Shown: positions 48,112-60,229 of the stretch, piece by piece
Layout of the letters: every line of letters begins with the position of its first letter
How positions within the stretch are numbered: position 1 is the first letter of the stretch
NCBI GenBank assembly: GCA_028571685.1
Contig: CM053141.1
Span: forward strand, 140,024,833-140,088,832
DNA from: Heterohyrax brucei
Lineage: Eukaryota; Chordata; Mammalia; Hyracoidea; Procaviidae
DNA: 64,000 bases
Reading direction: 5' to 3'
Position numbers and translations under genes: made by a program
The notes under the pieces: generated by a model
Told to the model about the DNA's origin: nothing
Databases searched by the model: none
What the model saw: only the letters and a program-made list of their open reading frames with translations

Positions 48112-48650
48112 GTTTTAGGTGAAAGTTGTTTCCTATTTAACAATTTTTATATGCATTATTCCATGACATTGGTTTCAGTTTTCGCAACATGTCGACATTC
48201 TCATTATTTCCATTGATCTGCTTCCCTTCCTCTCTTTGCCTTCTTATCTATTTTGGGTAAATGTTGACAGCTTGGTCTCATAGAGCTGATTGTTTAAGGG
48301 AGAGCATGACTCTTGGATGACATTGCTTATTTTATAAGCCAATTTATTATTTGGCTGAAAGGTAATCTCTAGAAACTGCTTCAGTTTCAAGTTCAAAGGT
48401 TATCTTACAGTGTTAGTCTCAGGGACCTATGCAGTCTATATAAACCCAGTAAGTTTAGACTTGTTTAAGATTTGTGATTTGTTCTCCATATTTCTCCCAT
48501 TCTGTCCCAGACCTTCTATTGTGACCCTGGTCAGAACAGTCAGTAGCAGTATCCATCTAGTTCTTGTGGTCTCAGATTAGAAGATGTCATGGTTCATATG
48601 AGTTATCCTGTTTCCTCTCTTGAAGAGTGAGATGGTCAGCCAGATTCTTT
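48112..48650 (-). mobile_element. L1 fragment I (minus): 3'UTR
   Basis: 'tgttttaggtgaaagttgtt', then 'gacagcttggtctcatag' and 'tctcccattctgtcccaga' follow the L1 3'UTR order in antisense. Truncated at its 5' side. Confidence 0.65.
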
Positions 48651-50096
48651 GCAGTCTCTCTTGTCTGACAGATACTGTGAGGAGCCACCAGAGTTAGAAA
48701 AATGACCAAAAGTCCTTGCAGGGATGCTCACATCACTGTCTATTCTTCATCAGCCCTAGAAAGAGACTTATGAAAGTGAGGAAAGTGGATTTTTGTAGTT
48801 TACGGACAAGATCTATGCTATAGGAAAGAATTGCTTTTATCACCAACAGAAAAAGAGAACCTAAGCTATGTAAACTTTTAGGAACGTGGTTGATATCTTT
48901 CTCTATTTTGTTTTAGCTGTAAAACAAATGTGAGGACAAAGTTAGACACATAAAGTACATAAAAACAAATTTAAAACAGACATTGGAACATATTTTTTCC
49001 TACTCTGAAAATCACTTATGTGTAGCGTAGCCAAAGAGACAAGGGTGAGGAATTAAACTGCCAGGTTGCTGGAGAAATAATTAGTTGACATAACTGGCAT
49101 TTGGAGAAGTTGACTCTTTAAGTTGTCAACTGGATTTGTTAGGTCAAGTGTATTTATTCTTTCAAAAATATCTGTTATTATTCTATACAAAGCTTCCCAT
49201 GCATATACTCAATCAGTTCATGGAACAGTTGAGCAGAATACTACAGGAAAATCAAGGATCACAGCATGAAAAGATACCTAATTAATTGTCTGACATAAAA
49301 TTACAGCATTTGATTTATCTGTCTCCCACTTAGCTGGGCTCTTCTGTGACTTCTGGGTATAATCCTTCAGATCATAAATGGTTCCCCTCACCAGAGTTTT
49401 CCTTTGTTTTTTGTTGGTGAAATGTAAAAAAGAACTACCTCCTGGGCAGAATAGAACCCATCTTTCTCCTGCATGTACTCCAGAAACAAAGAGGCCTGGT
49501 CTGTAGTTTTGCTGGAACTGACCTCATCACACCACTGTCCAACTCAATCCTGCCCAAGCTAGTTTACATAAAGATGGGATTAAAAAATAATGAACAAAAG
49601 TGGCAAAGAGCTTGCAAATGGTGGACCCATTGTGTAGTAGAGGTTGATACAGGAGTAACTGTGTTTAATGTACATGGATGTAAAAGAGAAGAAAGACTCA
49701 AGGAAGGAACTGAGGCAAATCTCCGGGTTCCTTCTTCTTGACACCATTACAATAGCTGTTGGTCTTTTGTGTTGTTCTACACTCCAGCCCTGTGTTTTCC
49801 CTGCTTCCAATCCTTATAACCATCTTAGACATAGGGTATATATTTCTTAGAGTTCTACGGATGTAAGCAACAACTTATGACAGTAAAAGCAAATGATTGA
49901 AAGAATATGGGATAGCTCAGAATTTTAGGAAAACTAGAACTTAGCAGAAGGAATGGGATACAGGTAGCTGGAACTGACTCAGTTTTTTTTGGAGTACTAC
50001 TTAGATGAATCATCAATAACCATCATCTGCTCTTGCATTATTCTACTTAAGATTCAGATTGCAGGGTGAGAGAATCTAATGACCCAAGGGACAGTT
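48651..50096. other. Unique sequence
   Basis: No repeat or exon recognised. Confidence 0.45.
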
Positions 50097-51063
50097 GAGA
50101 ATTTTATTTGTGTCTGTGTGACTAAGTGAAAGTATACAATCTAAATCAATTTTGCACGCCTGCCTGACTGCAGCTCCTTCTGCTCTTCTTGCCCAGTGAC
50201 AGCATACTCCTCCTTTTCGTTCTATACTTGTAGTATCCTCTTAACAAGCTCCTGTCCCTTCCTCTCCACCTTTTTCTTTCCCATTGAGAAAGAGACCAGG
50301 ACAGCAAGCTATAAATGCATGGAACCATAAAGTATACACACCATACAGTGACACTGTGTCTCTGAGTCCAGTCTATTTTTGTCTGGAGAGTTGACCTCAG
50401 TAGTATTTTCTGGGCAGGGGCAGCAGCAGGTCTAGTGGCCATGCTCCCAGTCATTGGAACATCAGTTGTGGTCTTTCAGTAAAGTTCTTGAGCTGTGACC
50501 TCTTTTTCTCACGTTGCCACAAGGACTCAATGTTGTGTGTTCCATCATGGCTGTCTTTGGTGGTGTCCAGGTACCATCTGGATCTTCTTGTCCCATATTG
50601 ATACAGTCTCCCATTCACATGGGTCCTTCTGTCTCCTGAGCTCTTTCTTCCTTGTGTCTTTGTTGTTCTTGGTCATTATCTGTTCTGGGTGAACTGGGAC
50701 CATGTGGTGTACTTCAGATGGCAGCTTTCTATCGTTAAAGACTCCAGACACCACTCACAAATATGGGGTGCAGAAGACTCTCTTAGTAATAGGCTAGCTA
50801 TGCCAACTGGCCTCAATATCCACTAAAAACATGGTTCGCAGACCCCTGCTCCTGTTACTGTATCCTTGCAACACTGGGTTGAGACCAGAAGAGATTTCCG
50901 TTGATGGTGAAGTCCAGTTAAGCTGATCTACTTTCTACTGTGTGCTGTCACTGCTTTCACTGAACCAAATTTCTATCAACTATCTAATCTGTGACCAATG
51001 CTCTTCCTCTTTCCCACACTAGTTGCCATCAAAGAATCTTTTCTTCTGTACATAAGTCTTTAT

Positions 51064-51911
51064 TTTTATTTTTTAATTAAATAAAAAAATGAAAGTGTAC
51101 ATACTCTGTGCTTACAATATTGGGTTAAGAGAGGAGGAGTACACAAGTTGAGTCGAAGTCCCATTAATGTTGATCTTCTTACTAATGTGAATTGTCACCA
51201 ATTTCACCCTACCAAATTTCTAACAATTATCTAATCTAAACCCTCGCCTCTTGCCTTCCCGCCCTCTCACCTTCCCCACCCTTGTAGCTGTCAAAGAATC
51301 TTTTCTATTATGTATGAGTATGCTTTTAAGTTTTGATCGTAGGAGTCTCATATAATAATTATTCTTCTGTCGCTGACTAGTTTCACTCAATATAATGTCC
51401 TACAGTTGAGACCAAATTGAGAGCTGTTTCCTGCTATCATTGTTGTTCTTTATCAGTGTATAGTACTCCATGGAGTATATATACCAAAGTTTACCTATCC
51501 GTTCTTCTGTTATTGGGCATCTGGGTTGATTCCAACTTTTTGCTATCATGGACTGTGCTGCAATGAACATTCATGTGCATGTAGTAGTCGGTGTGAATGG
51601 CCTTGATTTTGTAGGATATATTCCGAGCAGAGGAATAACTGGGTCAAATGGTATATCTATATCCATTATTTTAAGGTAATGCCAAATTGCTTTCCAAAGA
51701 AGTTGCACCATTCTGCAATCCCACTAACAGTGAAGGAGAGTTCTAATCTCTCCACAGCCTCTCCAACATTTATTGTTTTGTGTTTTTTGGATCATGGCCA
51801 ATTTTGATTTGAATTTCTTTAATAACTAATGACCGTAAACACATCTGTATGTATTTTTTGACTGCCTGGATTTCCTCTCTAGAGAAGTGTCTGTCCATCT
51901 CCTTTGTTTTT
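51064..51911 (-). mobile_element. L1 K (minus): 5'-truncated insertion in L1 J
   Basis: 848 bp, starting with an A/T tail and running through part of the 3'UTR into the ORF2 tail. Perfect 10-bp duplication 'aagtctttat' at 51054-51063 and 51912-51921. The host L1 J sequence resumes exactly there. Confidence 0.88.
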
Positions 51912-52283
51912 AAGTCTTTATATTAGGGATCTCATACAGTATTTATCCTTTTGCTGCTTATTGATTTCACTAAGCATAATGTCTTTCAATTGAAAACAGG
52001 TTATGAGATGCTTCATAAAATCCTCATTGTTCTTTATCATTGCATAGTGTTCCATTGAGTATATGTACCATAGTTTATCCATTCATCTATTGATGGGCAT
52101 CTAGGTTGATTCCATCTTTTTGCTACTGTGGACTGTGCTGCAATAAGCATTCATATGCATGCAACTGTTTGTTTCACATCCTTTGTTCCTGTAGGATATA
52201 CTCCAAGCAGTGGGATTACTGGATCAAATTGTGTATCTATTTCTAGCTTTTTAAGGAAGCACCAAATTGCTTTCCATAGAGGT

Positions 52284-52786
52284 TGTTTTAGTCAGCTAGG
52301 GCTGCTCTAACAGAAATACCACAGAGTGGATGGCTTTAACAAAGAAAGATTTATTCTTACACAGTCCGGTAGGTTGCAAGTCCATATTCAGGGTGTCCGC
52401 TCAGGGAAAGACTTTCCCCTTTTCGGCTCTGGAGGAAAGTCCGGTATTGCATCAGTCTTTGTCCAGGGAGCGTCCTCACGCAAGAACCTCTGGTCTGAAG
52501 GACGCACTCTGCTCCTGGTGCTGCTTGCTTGATGGTAGCGAGGTTCTCAAATTGTCCTTTGTTTCCTTTTCCTTTTATTCCTTGCAAGCTAAAAAAGCAT
52601 TAAGGGTGGGGCAAGCCATACTCCAGGGAAACTCCCCCCACAGCAGGAATTCACAGCCCCACCCTAATCCTTTAACATACAGGTTAGCAAAACCACACAA
52701 TGGAGGACAGTCCCAAGATACTGGGAACCATATCCCAGCCACGTGGCTGCACACATTTTGGGGGGGACACAATTCCAACCATGACA
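52284..52786 (-). mobile_element. MaLR-type solo LTR in L1 J, perfect TSD
   Basis: 503 bp from 'tgttttagtcagctagggct' to 'aattccaaccatgaca', i.e. TG...CA ends. Flanked by 'gaggt' at 52279-52283 and 52787-52791, the 5-bp duplication expected for class III (ERVL/MaLR) integration. It was made solo by LTR-LTR recombination or loss of the internal part. The 219-codon frame at 52330-52989 is chance reading through this LTR into L1. Confidence 0.9.
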
Positions 52787-53363
52787 GAGGTTGTGCCATT
52801 TTTCAATTCCACCATCAGTGTAGGAGAGTTCCAATTTCTCCACAGCCTCTCCAGCATTTCTTGTTTTGTGTTTTTTGGATTATGGCCAACATTGCTGGGG
52901 TGAGATGGTATCCCACTGTAGCTTTGATTTGTATTTCTCTAATAGCTAATGATTGTGAGCTTTTCTTCATGTGTCTTGTGGTTGCCTGAATGTCCTCCTT
53001 GGTCAATTGTCTGTCCATCTCCTTTATACATTGCTTAATTGGGTTATTTACCTTTTTCTTGTTGATGTTTTGCAGTACTTTGTAGATTATAGAGATCAGA
53101 TGTCGGTCTGAAATGTAGTTACCAAATATTTTTTCCCACTCTGTAGGTGGTCTTTTGACTCTTTTTGATAAAGTCTTTGGATGAGCAAAAATATTTGATT
53201 CTTAGTAGTTTTCATTTATCTATTTTCTCTTTTATTGATTGTGCCTTGCTTCTCAGATTTTGTAGTCTTTATCTAAGCTGTGTATTAGAACTTCCATTGT
53301 CAACCCTTCCATTGCATTAGGTTTGATATTTAGGTCTTTGATCCATTTTGAGTTAGTTTTTAT

Positions 53364-53384
53364 GTAAGGTGTAAGGTGTAAGGT
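53364..53384. repeat. 7-bp unit tandem triplet
   Basis: 'gtaaggt' three times in a row, in L1 J ORF2. L1 normally has one unit here, so it adds frameshifts. Confidence 0.75.
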
Positions 53385-56300
53385 ACGGGTCTTGTTTGAG
53401 TCTTTTGCAGAAGGATATCCAATTTTGCCGACACCATTTGTTAAAGACATTGTTTTTACCCCAGTTTACAATCTTAAGGCCTTTGTCGATCATCGACTGT
53501 TCATAAGAGGACGGTGGCATCTCTGGGGTCTCAACTCTGTTGCATTGGTCTATATGTCTCTTTTTGTACCAATACCAGGCTTTTTTGATGGCTGTGGCAG
53601 TGTAATAGGTTCTGAGGTCAGTCACTGTGAGGCCTCCCAGTGTGTTCCTCTTCTTCAGTAGTGCTTTACATACCTGAGATTTCTTCCCTTTCCAAACAAA
53701 GTTGGTGATTTGTTTCTCCATCTCATTAAAAAATGACACTAGCATTTGTATTGGGATTGCATTGTATTTATGGATCATTTTGTGTAAAATAGATATTTTC
53801 ACAATGTTAAGTCTTCCTATCTATGAGGAGGGTAGCTTTCTCCACTTATGTCTCTTTTGGTTCCTTGTGGTATGGTCTTGTAATTATCTCTGTATAGGTC
53901 TCTTATTTTTCTGGCTGGATTTATTCCTAGGTATTTTATCTTCCTGGAGGCTATAGTAAATGGTATTGATTTGGTGATTTCGTCTGTGATGGTCTCTTTG
54001 TTGGTGTAAAGGAATCTTACTGATTTACTTATATTTACCTTATATCCTGATACTTTGCGGAACTCCTTCATCAGTTCCAGTAATTTACTTTTGAATTTTT
54101 AGGGTTCTCTGCATATACAATCGTATAATCTGCAAATAGGGAGATTTTTACTTCTTTGCTGATGCAGATGCCCTTTATTTCTTGTCTAGTTGCTCTGGCT
54201 AGAATCTCTAGTACAATATTGTATGCAAGTGGTAAGAGTGGACATCCTTGCTTAGTTCCCGGTCTCAGGGGGAATTCTTTCAGTATCTCTCCATTTGGGA
54301 TGATGTAGGCAGTTGGCTTTGCATAGATGCCCCTGATAGCATTGAGGAATTTACCCTCTATTCCTATTTTGCTGAGAGTTTTTAACATAAGTGGGTTTTG
54401 GACTTTGTTAAAAGCATTTTTTACATAAGTTGACAAAATCAGGTGGTTCTTACCCTTTTAGTTTTTTATGTAGTTGATCACATTGTTTTTCTGATGTTGG
54501 ACCCGACTTGTATACCTGGTATGAATCCAACTTGGTCATAATAAATTATTTTTTTGATATGTTGTTGAATTCTTTTGGCTAGGATTTTGTTGAAGATTTT
54601 TACATCTAGGTTCAAGTGATATTAGTCTGTAATTTTCTGTTTTTTGTAGGATCTTTCCCTGACTTTGGTATCAGGGTTATGCTGGCTTCATAGTTTGAAT
54701 TTTAAAGTATTCCATCCCTTTCTATGCTGTGAAAAAGCCTCAGTGGTATTGGAATTAATTCCTCTCTAAAAGTTTGCTAGAATTCTATAGTGAAGCTGTC
54801 TGTGCCAGAACTTTTTTTGGTCAGTAGGTTTTTGATGAATTTTTCAATGTCTTCCTTTGTGATCAGTTTATTAAGTTCTATTTTTTCTGTGTGATAATTT
54901 TGGTAGGTGATTTGAATCTAGAATTTTGTCCAATTCCTCTAGGTTTTCAAATATTTTTAAGTCTTTTGTGCAATTCTATTATGACACCTTGGATTTCAGT
55001 TATGTCTGTTGTGGTATCTCCTATCTCTCTCTCTCTCTTTTTTTTTGCATTATTTGTTTCCTCTCCTGTTTTTCTTTTGTAAGTTTAGCCAGTGTTTTAT
55101 CAATTTTGTTGATCTTTTCAAAGAATCGGCTTTTGGCTTTGTTAATTTTTTCAGTTGTTCTTCTACTCTCAAATTTGTTTAGTTCTACTCTAATCTTTAT
55201 GTTTTCTTCTGGTGGTTGAGGTGTTCCTTTGTTGCTCTTTTTACTTGTTCAGGCTATACTGTTAATTCATTGGTTTGGGTCCTTCTTTCCAGATGTGTGC
55301 ATTTATAGAGATAAATTGACCTTTGAGCACTGCTCTTGCTGTGTCCCATAGGATCTGGTAGAATGGGTTTTCATTTTCATTTGATTCCATAAATTTCTTT
55401 ATTTTGTCCTTGATTTCTTCTATAACCCATGGATTTTTGAGCAAGGTATTGTTCAGTTTCCATGAGTTCAAATTTCTACCTAGTTTTTTTTCTGCTACTG
55501 ATTTCAACTTTTAAGGCTTTATGGTCTAAGAAGATGCTTTGTAGTAATTCAATGGTTTGAATTTTGTTGAGACTTGCTTTAGGTCCTAACACATGGTCTA
55601 TTCTGAAAAATGTTCCTTGTGCTTTGGATAGGAAAGTGTAGTTATCTGTTGATGGGTAAAAGTTCTGTATATGCTGATGAGGTCTAGTTGGTTAATTGTA
55701 ATAAGATCTTCTGTATCTTTACTGAGCTTTGTTTTTCTGGATGATCTGTCCATTACTGAAAGTGCAGTGTTGAAGTCTCCAACTATTATTATTATGGAGT
55801 GATCTATTTCATTTTTCAGTGTTGTCAGTGTTTGTTTAACGTGTTTAGATGCTCTGGTTTTGGGTGTATAAGTATTTAATATTGTTATGGCCCACGTAAG
55901 TATTCAATCTTTCAGCAATAAATAGTGACCATCCTTGTCCACAATGGTGGGTTTTACATTAAAGTCTATTTTATCTGAGATTAGTGTTGCCATTCTTGCT
56001 CTTCTTTGTATGTTGTTAGCTTGATATGTATTTTTCCATCCTTTGATTTTCAGTTTCTCTATATCTTTGAGTCTAAGGTACGTTTCTTGTATGCAACATA
56101 TAGATGGATTGTGTCTTTTGACCAGGATGTCACTCTCTGTGTCTTTATTGAGGCATTCAGTCTGTTTACATTTAGTGTAATTATTGAGGGGGTATATGTT
56201 TAGTGTTGTCATTTTGATGCCTTTATTTTTGTGTTGTTGTTGTTTTCTATGCTGCTCTTAATATTCCTTTCTGGGTCATTCTTCTTTATGTGTTGACTTT

Positions 56301-56639
56301 TCATTTTGTTAGTGTTGGTTTTGTGTTTGTTGAGTCTCCTGAATTATGTCTCTTATGTTGATATGTCACACTGTTACTTTGCTTTGCAGCTACCCCTATG
56401 TACCCCCTTAATATTATAAGTTTAAACTAGACTTTATCTTCTGCATATATTTTTAATTCCCTCTCCATCTAAAAGGGTTACACCTAGTGTAACATACCCC
56501 TTTTGTTAGTGTTATGAAGCCATAGTTTTCATGTTAAGATCTCTGGTTCCCTTCTTTTAATATTGTAGCTTTTATTGAGCTTTGTGACTTCCCTGAGTAG
56601 GATTGTGGATGCTGTGTCTTGCATTGCCTCCTTAAGTAT

Positions 56640-57515
56640 ACACTTAATGTTTTTGTTTTACTAAACAAGGCGCTTCTTTCATTATTTCTTGTTGTTTTTG
56701 TTTATTTTTTACAAAGTCGCTAAGCTTCTGTTTACCTGTGAATGTCTTAATTTCACCTTCATATTTGAGAGACAATTTTGCAGGATATAAAATTCTTGGT
56801 TGTGAGTTTTTCTTCTTCAAAGCTTTAAATGTATCATCCCACTGCCTTCTGGCCAATGTCATTTCTGCCAGGAAGTCAGATAAAAGCCTTCAGAGTTTCC
56901 CTTTGTATGTAAGCTTTGCTTCAAGCCTTGCTGTCTTTAAAAGCCTCTTTTTATGATTTATTTTGTTAAGCTTGATTATAATATAGCTTCATGTTTTTCT
57001 TTTGGAGTCTATTTTTTGTGGTGTTTGATAAATAACTTGGATGTCTATGTTCCCATCTTTCATAATTTTACGGAAGTTCTCTGTTAGCAACTCTACAATA
57101 GTACTCTCTCTATTTTCACCTATCCCTCCCTGTTCAGGAACTCCAGTTAGTAATAGATTATTCCTCTTAATAGAGTCCCACATGTTTCTTAATGTTTCTT
57201 CATTTTTCTCATTTCTTTTGCCTTGATTTCACCTCATAAATGCTGATGTCAGTTGATCTATTCACAAGCTTGCTTATTCTGGCTTCCATCTCTTCAATTC
57301 TGCTCTTTTGGCTTTGGATTGAATTGTCTAATTCTGTACTTTTATTATTGATTTGCTCAATTTCAGATTGTTGATGTTCCATCAGTTCAAATAACTTATT
57401 TAATTTTTCATTTTGTCTTCTGCATTTTGTTTAATCTCGACCTCTGATAATTTTAGAAAGACTTCTTTATCCAGGAAGTTTTTTATCCTTTATTTTGAGA
57501 GTTTTCTGGAGGCAT
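56640..57515 (-). pseudogene. L1 ORF1 (L1 J)
   Basis: A start-like ATG at 57515 gives MPPENSQNK. Frame 56989-57183 reads NNLLLTGVPEQ and IQVIYQTPQKID (RNA-recognition-like middle domain). Frame 56644-56862 reads LARRQWDDTFKALKKKNSQP and ILYPAKLSLKYEGEIKTF (C-terminal domain). Frames are broken between blocks. Confidence 0.82.
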
Positions 57516-58655
57516 GGGGGACTGCTTATTTAAATGGCTTGCTATTGATTATTGTCTTTGCACCATCTAGAAGCTGTTTTGTTTTTCTCTGGTGTAACCT
57601 TAAGAGGAGCTGAGGAATAGTTCTAAGAGAAGAGTAAGGGTACTACTAAACTTTGTCCCCAGCTGCCTTTGTGTACTCTAGTGCCTGGCCCCAGGTAGAC
57701 TCTCTGGTGTGGCATGCTCCACCTGCTGGCTGGCAAAGATGGAACCCTACTTATGGAGTCACTAGGGGACTGGCAGCCAATGCTATGATGTGCATCAGTG
57801 AATAGTGGTGGAAATGCTGCTGCCCCACTCAGTAGTCAGTTCTCCAGGTGGTCTTATTTTAAGAAGGCACTTTACTACTGAGCAAGAAGCTGTCTAACAG
57901 CTGACAAAATCAGTCAGGCCCTCAGGTGTAGCAGGCCCTGCCTGACAGCTGACAATGAAAGTACTTCATAAGATGTCCCCAGACACTGTGATGTGGCTCA
58001 AAGAAGAGAGGAGTTAGGGCCTTGCTTCCATCCTGTGCTGGGCCCTACCTTTAACTCTAGGCACCCTAGTCCTAGCCACAATTTTTCTGCTGGAGAAGTG
58101 CTATCTAGACAGGGATTGTTGCTCATCATGAGATTTAGCCTCAGCTGAGACCTCTGGGTGGCTGACTCCATCGCCCAGCTGACCAAGATGGCATCCCACC
58201 TGAGTTTCACTTCCTGCAGAATCAATGGCACAGCTCAGAAAAGAGAGGATGGAGGGTCAGTTGTGCCCTTAGTTGGCAGCTGGGCTCTAAATATGTGGCT
58301 GTCTCAAGCACAGTCTCTCTGCTGCACTATATGCTGTTTACTTAAGCACTGCAGTTCAGCACATTAGCCAGCTCATGCTCAGTCCCTACCTCCTTGATAA
58401 CATAGAAGGCATCAGTACCTACAGTCCTCCCAAATGATAGGTCAGCAGAAGCAGGACTCAGTGTGCTTCTGCCTTGTCTTTGAGAGAGGTAGTTTTCTTC
58501 TTACTGGCTCTTAGTCCAACCTGACAACCCTATGCCAGATCCCAGGGCTCTAAGAATGTCTATGCTGCTCCATTCAGTTATCATTCCAGGCCTTAGTTCT
58601 CAGAGAGAATCAAGAAGATGTATGTCTAGTCCAACATCTTGGGCCAGCTCCCAAG
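57516..58655 (-). promoter_or_regulatory. L1 J 5'UTR
   Basis: About 1.14 kb, GC-richer than the ORFs. Contains one unit related to the L1 G monomers ('ctcagctgagacctctggg', 'gaccaagatggcatccca'). Ends at the antisense L1 start near 58650. Confidence 0.7.
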
Positions 58656-58799
58656 TAGAGACTTTTGAAATCCCCCAGCATACAGTGGTGGCTGGGTTGT
58701 CACTAAAAGCAAAATTGGTATGTTGCTACAAAAGACACAGGGAAAGGATCCTGGAAATGCAAAAACAGCAGATGTACCCAAACTTACACCTGGGAATTA

Positions 58800-58912
58800 T
58801 AGCCTAATTTGTCCAATAAAACACAGAGAACAAGTGGCTGAGCCAGGATACAACCAAGTTCTTCCTCCCTCAGAGGCTGCTTCCTTCCTATTCTGCCATG
58901 CTACCTCTTAGG
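58800..58912 (-). repeat. MIR (minus)
   Basis: 'acaagtggctgagccaggat' and the end 'ttctgccatgctacctctt' follow the antisense MIR layout. Confidence 0.7.
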
Positions 58913-59354
58913 TTTACATGAAAGCAAGGATCATGTATACTGTTTTGTCACTGTTGTGACAAAGTTACTAAAAGGAGGAATGGGATGAAGCTGGAGGGTG
59001 TTGGGAGTAGATGTGGACAGACAGGCCAAAAGCCAAGTGCCATCAAGTGGACAGACAGGAGGAGACCTTATTTCATCAGTAAAACAGTTCCCATGAATCT
59101 ACTCTCAAATCCCTTCTCCTGTAGGTGTCTTTCTGTTTTCTTCTACTTGTTTGTTTTCTCTTTTTTTTTTTCTCAGAGAGTCTCATGGTTACTCTTCTTT
59201 TATTCTGAGATGCAGGAGTTGGAGTTTCCCAGGGCTTGACACTGTTTCGTCATCGATTGTCATGGCTTTAGATATCATTTATGCACCAGTGACCCCAGAT
59301 TTCTAACTGCTTCTTGTGATCTCCATGTGGAGTTAACAGGACTTTCAAAGTTAA
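58913..59354. other. Unique sequence
   Basis: Contains a T tract at 59161-59172 and a direct repeat 'gtggacagacagg' (about 59013 and 59047). Otherwise nothing recognised. Confidence 0.45.
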
Positions 59355-59731
59355 TGTGTTCATAACTGACTCTTGATTCTCCTCTGTCACAATTACTTAG
59401 CTGTTCTCATATCTGTAGCTGGCAGCACAATCCATTTAATTAAGGTAAAAAACAAGTCCCACCAATTTTACCTCTAAAACATTCTCTTGTATTCTTTCTT
59501 AATCACAAGACCAAGCCAGCACCATCTTTGGCCTGAACTACAGTTGTTTCCTCATCATTCTCACTTTTCACCTACTTGTCTGAGTCCCAGTCCTTTATTC
59601 CACCCATCCACCACATGGCAAACCCAATAGTATTTTAAAAATATAAAACATCAGTTCTCTGCTTATAACCTTTCAGGGCATCCTGTTTCTCTTAGGATAA
59701 AGAAAAATGTTTTTAATATTAGAAAGGCCTG
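59355..59731 (+). mobile_element. L2 LINE fossil (plus), left part
   Basis: 'cttgattctcctctgtcac', 'aagaccaagccagcaccatc', 'tctgcttataacctttcag' and 'tcttaggataaagaaaaat' follow the L2 order (family: cctgcttaaaaccctcc, caggataaagtccaaa). Interrupted by the MaLR element and resumes at 61642. Confidence 0.72.
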
Positions 59732-60229
59732 TGTCTTAGTCATCCGGTGCTCTGCTATAACAGAAATACTACAAGTAGATGGCTTGAAAAGAGAAATTTT
59801 ATTCTGTCACAGCCCAGTAGGCTAAAAGTCCAAATTCATGGCACCAGCTCCAAAGGAAGTCTTTCTCTGTTGGCCCTGGAGCAAGGTTCTTGTTGTCAGT
59901 CTTCCCCTGGACTGGAAACTTCTGAGGATCAGGAACTCAGCATCTTTTCCAATGGACATGTTCTGTTCCTAGATATGGCTTCTTGGTGATATGAGGCCCT
60001 CCACTCTCTGCTTGCTTTCCTTTCCTTTATATCCCAGGAGATTGTCTCAAGGCACAGTAAAATCTTACACATTGAGTCCTACCTCCTTAACACAACCACT
60101 ACCCATCCTCCCTCATTAACATCATAGAGGCAGGGTTTACAACACATAGGAACATCACACAATGCTGAGAATCAAGGCTTAGCTAAATTTGCACACACAT
60201 TTTGAGAAGACACAATTTAGTTCATGTCA
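59732..60229 (-). mobile_element. MaLR 3' LTR (minus element)
   Basis: 498 bp from 'tgtcttagtcatccggtgct' to 'tttagttcatgtca' (TG...CA). The polyadenylation region is antisense 'aaattttattctgtcacag'. Confidence 0.88.

Larger units (their letters stand above)
51940..56212 (-). pseudogene. L1 ORF2 (L1 J), interrupted
   Basis: Endonuclease start at 56212 (MTTLNIYPLNNYTKC, then SICCIQETYLRLKD). The RT part at 54071-54436 shows decayed catalytic sites: the DAEKAFD block reads YVKNAFN and the FADD box reads FADY. C-terminal parts lie at 53353-53802 (IPIQMLVSFFNEMEKQITNF) and 53817-54071. An LTR splits the C-terminal end at 52284. Inactive. Confidence 0.86.
50107..58655 (-). mobile_element. L1 J (minus), full-length, carrying an L1 and an LTR
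   Basis: 3'UTR type as in L1 G, ORF2 51940-56212, ORF1 56640-57515, 5'UTR to about 58655 with start antisense 'ccaacatcttgggccagct'. Flanks 'gagaatttta' (50097-50106) and 'gagacttttg' (58658-58667) are a probable target duplication. Without its two inserts it is about 7.2 kb, matching L1 G. Confidence 0.86.

Noticed and set aside
52330..52989. 219-codon plus frame as a gene
   Set aside because: It lies almost wholly in the antisense of a solo LTR and runs into L1 sequence. No protein family resemblance.
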